Source: Candidatus Zhuqueibacterota bacterium (GTDB lineage Bacteria > Zhuqueibacterota > Zhuqueibacteria > Zhuqueibacterales > Zhuqueibacteraceae). From it: 64,000 nucleotides of DNA. Each line of letters opens with the position of its first letter. Within the stretch, counting starts at the first letter, position 1. Below, one piece after another: positions 60,218 through 64,000 of the stretch. The notes below the pieces were generated by a model, which did no database searches, was not told the origin of the DNA, and saw only the letters and a program-made list of their open reading frames with translations. Both the position numbers and the translations under genes were made by a program. Location: the NCBI GenBank assembly GCA_022616415.1, contig JAKEEU010000362.1, positions 30,676 through 94,675 on the forward strand, in the 5' to 3' direction.

Positions 60218-60934
60218 TCAATGAATAAGTTTCACAAAACGCCGGGCATCTTCGCGCATGTTCGTGTTATTGAACATTACCCAAGTCGGCGCAACCTGGC
60301 ACCAATCTGCCAGTTGGCACAAATCAGCCTCCGTAAATTTGTAACGATAACCGCCAATGCCGTGCAGGCGAAAATATTGGCTTTCACCCCAGCTTGGCAA
60401 GCGCTGAAAAGGATCGACGCCATCGATGAGATTCAATTCCTCGCACAAGCGGCGAATTTGTTCCGGCGACCACTTGCCGCGTGGCTCCCAAACACATTGG
60501 AATGCACCGCGATCGATGCGCTTGAAAAATTGGCGGAGATTCGACTGATTTTCGGTGATAGGCTCGAAACTGGCGGGACATTGAAAAACAATAAAACGCG
60601 CGCGCAGAGCTTCAGCAATTTGTCGCATGATTTCCCAAGCCTGCCAAACTTCATCGGTGGGCCGGAAACAGCCGACACGGCGTCTGGCTTTTTCAAGCAA
60701 CGGTTTTCGTAAGCGGCGATAAGTCGGACTGGTAGCCGGATGAGTAATAAGCTGCCACGCCTTCAATGCAAACTCAAATTGGCCGGACGCTTTTTCGCGC
60801 CAACGCCGGGCGGTCTCGACTTCCGGCGGCTGATAAAACGTCTGCTGAATTTCCATGGCCGGAAATTCGGCAAAATATTTGTCTTGCGCTTCCGCAAAGC
60901 CGCAGCAGCCGATGGTGATTGGGGATTTCGCCAT
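60218..60934 (-). CDS. DUF72 domain protein (YecE-like)
   Basis: A 238-residue TIM-barrel-like DUF72 protein: ITIGCCGFAEAQDKYFAEFPAMEIQQTFY at the start (in part), RWREKASGQFEFALKAWQLITH, RFIVFQCPASFEP, CVWEPRGKWSPEQI and YFRLHGIGGYRYKF. The function of DUF72 is unknown. ATG 60934 is used; the two-codon longer TTG form is unlikely. Its first ~30 codons and upstream region are partly duplicated beyond the next gene (61671-61775). Confidence 0.85.
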   Translation of the reverse strand: MAKSPITIGCCGFAEAQDKYFAEFPAMEIQQTFYQPPEVETARRWREKASGQFEFALKAWQLITHPATSPTYRRLRKPLLEKARRRVGCFRPTDEVWQAWEIMRQIAEALRARFIVFQCPASFEPITENQSNLRQFFKRIDRGAFQCVWEPRGKWSPEQIRRLCEELNLIDGVDPFQRLPSWGESQYFRLHGIGGYRYKFTEADLCQLADWCQVAPTWVMFNNTNMREDARRFVKLIH

Positions 60935-61001
60935 AACCAAATTTGTTTAATAATTATTCGGAAGATAAACAAATTTTTCCCAAGGCAATCGTTAAAATTT
61001 T
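60888..61001. repeat. direct repeat, left copy
   Basis: GCTTCCGCAAAGCCGCAGCA (start of a 36-base block, 60888-60923) is identical at 61671-61706, and AAGATAAACAAATTTTTCC (60962-60980) recurs at 61735-61753, with GTTAAAATTTT-like ends. The left copy covers the 5-prime end and leader of the DUF72 gene. Confidence 0.8.
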
Positions 61002-61021
61002 GCTTCAGATTAAGGAGCAAC

Positions 61022-61573
61022 ATGAGCTCACAATTTCTTTACCAATACTTGGTCAATCCCGGAATCGTTGGTAATCCCTGTCCCTCATCGCGTACCCTTT
61101 GCTGCGCTGTCGCTCGTTCTGTTTTGCGCAATAACCCGCGCCTGATCGCCGAGTGGGGCGCTGGTCAAGGCCATATCACTCGTGCTTTGCTTTCTCTTAT
61201 GCAGCCCCATCAACGTCTCGTTGCCTTCGAGCTGCTCGACATCTTCGTGCGAGACTTGAAAAGAATCGCTGATCCACGGCTCTCCGTAATCCACGCCGAT
61301 CTTCGCGACACGCACCATTATTTGGCTGAATTGGGCCTACAAACAGTTGACTGCATCTGTTCCTCAATTCCTATTAACAACTATCAGTCCACCGCGCGCA
61401 CCGATTTTTTTCAAGACATTAAACAAATTCTTCAGCCCGGCGGCTATTACATTCAATACGCCTATTTATGGCGGTATCACCGCCCGCTTCTGTTACGCGT
61501 TTTTCCTCGCGTTGAAACAAAGTTCGTTTTTGCCAACTTTCCCCCTGCCTTCGTATATTCCTGCACTTTTTAA
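61022..61573 (+). CDS. PmtA-like phospholipid N-methyltransferase
   Basis: A 183-residue SAM methyltransferase. IAEWGAGQGHITRALLSLM is the SAM motif; VAFELLDIFVRDLKRI, VIHADLRDTHHYL, CICSSIPINNYQSTARTDFF and FANFPPAFVY follow the pattern of phosphatidylethanolamine N-methyltransferase PmtA (conserved S-x-IPxxN and NxPPAxVY). AAGGAG lies four to five bases from ATG 61022. It sits between direct repeats, so it may have come in or been duplicated around. Phospholipid methylation is likely but not certain. Confidence 0.78.
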   Translation: MSSQFLYQYLVNPGIVGNPCPSSRTLCCAVARSVLRNNPRLIAEWGAGQGHITRALLSLMQPHQRLVAFELLDIFVRDLKRIADPRLSVIHADLRDTHHYLAELGLQTVDCICSSIPINNYQSTARTDFFQDIKQILQPGGYYIQYAYLWRYHRPLLLRVFPRVETKFVFANFPPAFVYSCTF

Positions 61574-61953
61574 CCCTCGGTCAAGTACCCGTTTTTTGAG
61601 ACACAAAGTCTAAGCACGGTTGCAGCATTGGCGCAACCTGACAGATCAGCGACTTCAGCATCAAGCCTGTGCTTCCGCAAAGCCGCAGCAGCCGATGGTG
61701 ATTGGGTGGCTTATTCGCTCCATATTCGGGTTGAAAGATAAACAAATTTTTCCAAAAAGCAACCGGTAAAATTTTCACCTGGGAAAATTTCTCGCTAGAC
61801 TTTGCCATCGAACGGGTAGAATTTGAAATAATTAGTTTTCCGTTTTGGGATTAGACCGTTTCTCAATTCGGTTATACCCGCTCATTGTTAATATCTGCAA
61901 TAGATAAAAACGAGTGTATATTAGCAAGAAAAATCGAAGGGGTCTTGTTTTAG
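61574..61953. other. gene-poor region with right copy of the direct repeat
   Basis: Contains the right direct-repeat copy (61671-61775), which is a decayed piece of the DUF72 gene start and leader. No intact gene is visible on either strand. Confidence 0.6.
61671..61775. repeat. direct repeat, right copy
   Basis: Matches 60888-61001 in two identical blocks of 36 and 19 bases; between them the copies have diverged and lost about ten bases, and the DUF72 start codon is gone. Confidence 0.8.
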
Positions 61954-62211
61954 GCTTATAAGCATCTTCATAATTCAGATCATCTCAAAACCAAACTGGT
62001 CATAGACACCCGCATATTGTTGAATGCTTTAGCTTATCTCTGTACCTGTGAGAAAAAACAAGCAGAGGCTGCACAATTTAAGCAGGAGATTCAGCAAAAC
62101 CTATGGTCAAAAATAAATAAAATTGAAGGCTTCAAAATACGACTATTTTCCCTTAAGCAAAAACGCCTAATCAGTCAAGACGAGTTCTGGAAAGAATTAT
62201 TCGACGAGTGA
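61954..62211 (+). pseudogene. gene remnant A of a tandem pair
   Basis: Open from 61954 (after TAG) to TGA 62211, giving ~85 residues without a good start codon: HLKTKLVIDTRILLNALAYL, then a variable part, then GFKIRLFSLKQKRLISQDEF and WKELFDE. The same pattern recurs in remnant B. Family not recognised. Confidence 0.45.
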
Positions 62212-62259
62212 TCCCTTATTCCGTATGGACTCCAAACATCTTGAGATAAAGCCCGAACG

Positions 62260-62464
62260 TAACACCTCCAATTGCGCTTAATGCGCTCGCCTACCTTTGC
62301 CTACGCGACGTCAACAGAAGCGCCGCAAAACCGTTCCTTGATGCCGTAAACTCGAATTTGGCCAAGACACGAGAAATGGACGGCTTTCAAATAAAGCTTT
62401 TCTCGATGAAGAAAAAAAACAACTGGTGACCAAAGACGAATACTGGAGTGAATTGTTGGGGTAA
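62260..62464 (+). pseudogene. gene remnant B of a tandem pair, frameshifted
   Basis: ALNALAYLCLRDVN, GFQIKLFSMKKK, then after a run of eight A (62412-62419) in another frame QLVTKDEYWSELLG and TAA (62462-62464). It aligns with remnant A (LNALAYLC, GFxIxLFSxKxK, DExWxEL). The frameshift is in a homopolymer, so either decay or a base-call error. Confidence 0.45.
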
Positions 62465-62624
62465 TTGCCGGCTCCCTAAAATCAAAGGCAGACGGTTTTT
62501 ATTTTTCAAGCATGAACAGTCAGTCGTCCGGCTGTGATTCGTTTGTCACACTGTGGCAATTTCTCACATATTGACCTTGACACTCACAAAATCCGCCATT
62601 GAAATTTCAGGGGCTTAGCCGCGT

Positions 62625-62653
62625 TTGGAAAAATGGAATGCCTTTTGTATTAT
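62625..62653 (+). promoter_or_regulatory. promoter of the outer-membrane barrel gene
   Basis: TTGGAA (62625-62630), 17-base spacer, TATTAT (62648-62653). A 23-bp repeat lies in the ~85-base leader. Confidence 0.55.
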
Positions 62654-62694
62654 AACATGATGAGAGAATTGAAGTCGAAAGTAAGCGCGTCCCA

Positions 62695-62717
62695 GCAGAC
62701 TGGCAGTCTGCGTTACG
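62695..62717 (+). repeat. 23-bp palindromic repeat, copy 3
   Basis: GCAGACTGGCAGTCTGC plus GTTACG, identical to 39346-39368. It sits in the leader 28 bases before the barrel start. Confidence 0.8.
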
Positions 62718-62744
62718 GCAAAGATTACAAAAGGAGAGGCAACC

Positions 62745-63326
62745 ATGAAAAGCAAATTGATTCTGATGATCGCAACGCTGGCGACATTGTCTCTGGGCAT
62801 TGCTATGCCGGCCGCGGCGGATGACAAAAATTCCAACATTGGCTTGAAGCTCAATCTCGGCCTCGGCTCGCAGGACGTTCCAGCTTCGCAAAATTTAGAG
62901 AAGGGCGATTTGGCGGCGCTGAGCCTCGGCTACGGCGTTTCGCAGCGGGTGACGATATGGCTGGGCGCCGAGGTCAGCCAGCATACGCACGAGCTTGATT
63001 CGAAGCTTGAAAGCGATTTCGTCGGCATCGAGCTGGGCGTGCAATATAAATTGCGGCCCCACCAAAAATTGCGGCCTTATGGAAAATTCGGCCTGGGAAC
63101 ATTCTTTCTCGGCTCCGAGGGAACGGTATTGAACGGTGGCGGCGTGACGTGGGGACTTGGCGCGGAATATCGTCTCGCGCGTTTTCTCTCGGTGGGCGCC
63201 GAGTTTTTCTGGAAGGATTTTGATTACACGAAACGACAAATCGGCAAGGACAACGATTTTGAGGACATTGAAGATCCGATCTTGGGAAACACCAAGGGTT
63301 TGATGCTTAACTTTACCATACATTGA
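62745..63326 (+). CDS. small outer-membrane beta-barrel protein
   Basis: A 193-residue protein with signal peptide (LILMIATLATLSLGIAMPAAA, 4-25) and eight-strand-like alternation: IGLKLNLGLGSQ, LAALSLGYGVSQRVTIWLGAE, FVGIELGVQYKL, LRPYGKFGLGTFFLG, VTWGLGAEYRL, LSVGAEFFWKDF and GLMLNFTIH, of the OMP_b-brl type. AAAGGAGAGG precedes the ATG. Structural or adhesin-like function; nothing more specific is readable. Confidence 0.82.
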   Translation: MKSKLILMIATLATLSLGIAMPAAADDKNSNIGLKLNLGLGSQDVPASQNLEKGDLAALSLGYGVSQRVTIWLGAEVSQHTHELDSKLESDFVGIELGVQYKLRPHQKLRPYGKFGLGTFFLGSEGTVLNGGGVTWGLGAEYRLARFLSVGAEFFWKDFDYTKRQIGKDNDFEDIEDPILGNTKGLMLNFTIH

Positions 63327-63350
63327 TAACGCCCATTTGCCATGGCATGT

Positions 63351-63388
63351 AGCCCAACGGACGAGAGAAGTCAGTTGGGCTTTTTTTT
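63351..63388 (+). terminator. rho-independent terminator
   Basis: AGCCCAAC (63351-63358) pairs with GTTGGGCT (63374-63381), followed by eight T. Ends the barrel gene. Confidence 0.8.
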
Positions 63389-63391
63389 GTT

Positions 63392-63414
63392 GCAGACAAG
63401 CTGTCTGCGTTACG
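63392..63414 (+). repeat. 23-bp palindromic repeat, copy 4 (variant centre)
   Basis: GCAGACAAGCTGTCTGC plus GTTACG: same ends as the other copies with a different hairpin centre. Its TTA (63410-63412) is the stop codon of the minus-strand stress-protein gene. Confidence 0.75.
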
Positions 63415-63886
63415 GCATTTTGAATCCGCGTTGCTTCTCGCGCACCACCAAAACCGAGCATGGGGCTTTTTGCACGACACGATCCGTAGTGCTGCCGAGC
63501 AGAAGCTCGGCGAGCCGGCCGCGGCCGTGGCTGGATATGACGATCAAATCCGCGCCGGTATCTTGCGCGGCGCGAATGATTTCTGCATACGGCTTGCCAT
63601 CGCGCACCATGAACTGCACGCGCAATTTTTGGGCGACGGCAGGGCGGATGAGTTTTTTCAGTTTTGCCGTAGCCGCGTCGATTTGTTTTTTATTGTACTC
63701 TTTGACGCTATTCACACTGACGCGCAGCATCATCATTTCTTCATCGGTCAAAGGCAGATCGCCAATAACGGTGAGCAGTATGAGCTTGGCGTGGTTGGTT
63801 TCAGCCAGCTTTACGCCGTAGCCAACCGCACGATTCGCCACTTCTGAAAAATCCGTGGGCACGAGAATTTTACCGAGCTTCGCCAT
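63410..63886 (-). CDS. universal stress protein
   Basis: A 158-residue UspA-family protein: GKILVPTDFSEVANRAVGYGVKLA at the start (in part), LIVISSHGRGRLAELLLGSTTDRVVQKAPCSVLVV at the end (in part). The G-x2-G-x9-G(S/T) ATP-binding motif is present (GRGRLAELLLGST reads slightly shifted, so ATP binding is likely but not sure). Such proteins help in survival under stress. GAGGATG precedes ATG 63886. Confidence 0.9.
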   Translation of the reverse strand: MAKLGKILVPTDFSEVANRAVGYGVKLAETNHAKLILLTVIGDLPLTDEEMMMLRVSVNSVKEYNKKQIDAATAKLKKLIRPAVAQKLRVQFMVRDGKPYAEIIRAAQDTGADLIVISSHGRGRLAELLLGSTTDRVVQKAPCSVLVVREKQRGFKMP

Positions 63887-63945
63887 AGTTCAGTCATCCT
63901 CTAGCGTGAGTTTCCTACTTTCGGCTAGAAAGTTTGGTTTATCTA

Positions 63946-63973
63946 TTTATAAGCATTACATTTACAATAGCAA
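63946..63973 (-). promoter_or_regulatory. promoter of the stress-protein gene
   Basis: Minus strand TTGCTA (63973-63968), 16-base spacer, TATAAA (63951-63946), about 60 bases from the start codon. Nothing else is visible from 63974 to the window end. Confidence 0.55.
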
Positions 63974-64000
63974 GGAACTGTATACACCAACAACTACAAC

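Noticed and set aside
61581..61808. 75-codon minus-strand frame
   Set aside because: It overlaps the right direct-repeat copy and has no ribosome site or protein-like composition.

Overview
The window looks like a chromosomal stretch from a Gram-negative bacterium of the FCB group. This is inference: there is a surface protein with FG-GAP repeats and a C-terminal type IX sorting tail (PNPFNPST-type motif), a Wzi-like outer-membrane barrel, an OmpA-type small barrel, Tat/Sec signal peptides, and diaminopimelate-type peptidoglycan recycling (Mpl). A relative of candidate phylum KSB1 or Calditrichota would fit. No rRNA, tRNA, CRISPR array, integrase or complete insertion sequence was recognised.

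Layout. 1-1.6 kb: tail of a membrane protein, then a HEPN-like DUF4145 protein with a small partner behind a near-consensus promoter. 1.6-6.7 kb (minus): a DUF151-PDZ protein overlapping rlmD, an M24 peptidase and a LarA-like protein. 7-14.5 kb (plus): truncated receiver, radical SAM/SPASM enzyme, Wzi-like barrel, two membrane glycosyltransferases and a PHP metallohydrolase, probably an envelope-glycan cluster. 14.5-19.7 kb: DUF433/PIN-like pair, a deoxyribosyltransferase/TIR-like protein with tandem repeats, a glutamate formimidoyltransferase-cyclodeaminase with an inserted zinc-finger-like segment, and hicBA. 19.7-22.3 kb: amidohydrolase, YjjX-type NTPase, methyltransferase. 22.4-24.3 kb: FG-GAP surface protein.

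24.7-30.4 kb: a respiratory operon behind a consensus promoter: cytochrome b, subunit-IV-like protein, octaheme cytochrome c, Rieske protein and a 60-residue membrane protein, i.e. a quinol-oxidising bc-type complex with an octaheme partner. 30.5-43.5 kb: glgC, a sigma factor module, argG, M20 amidohydrolase, UbiA prenyltransferase, dtd, maf, RodZ-like protein, thioredoxin-like protein, a broken toxin-antitoxin pair and mpl fused to two R3H domains. 44-47.8 kb (minus): nucleoside salvage (purine nucleoside phosphorylase, tdk, udk, cdd) with an Rpn-type nuclease inserted among them. 48-63.9 kb: ssb, fbp, an AAA/PD-(D/E)XK protein, a secreted glycoside hydrolase coupled to a DUF4062 plus deoxyribosyltransferase-like pair (a candidate defence module), ceramidase-like protein, sohB, kynU, PhoD-like phosphatase, DUF72 protein, a PmtA-like methyltransferase between direct repeats, decayed paralogues, an outer-membrane barrel and a universal stress protein.

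A striking feature is the intergenic repeat content. A 60-bp palindromic element occurs in three copies (10352, 46643, 58718), a 23-bp palindromic element in four (7401, 39346, 62695, 63392), and several further one-off inverted repeats sit right at gene ends, sometimes supplying the stop codon. The best candidates for something undescribed are the DUF4062/deoxyribosyltransferase-like pair, the deoxyribosyltransferase-like protein with tandem DNA-binding-like repeats, the Mpl-R3H-R3H fusion, and the C2H2-like insertion in the formimidoyltransferase.
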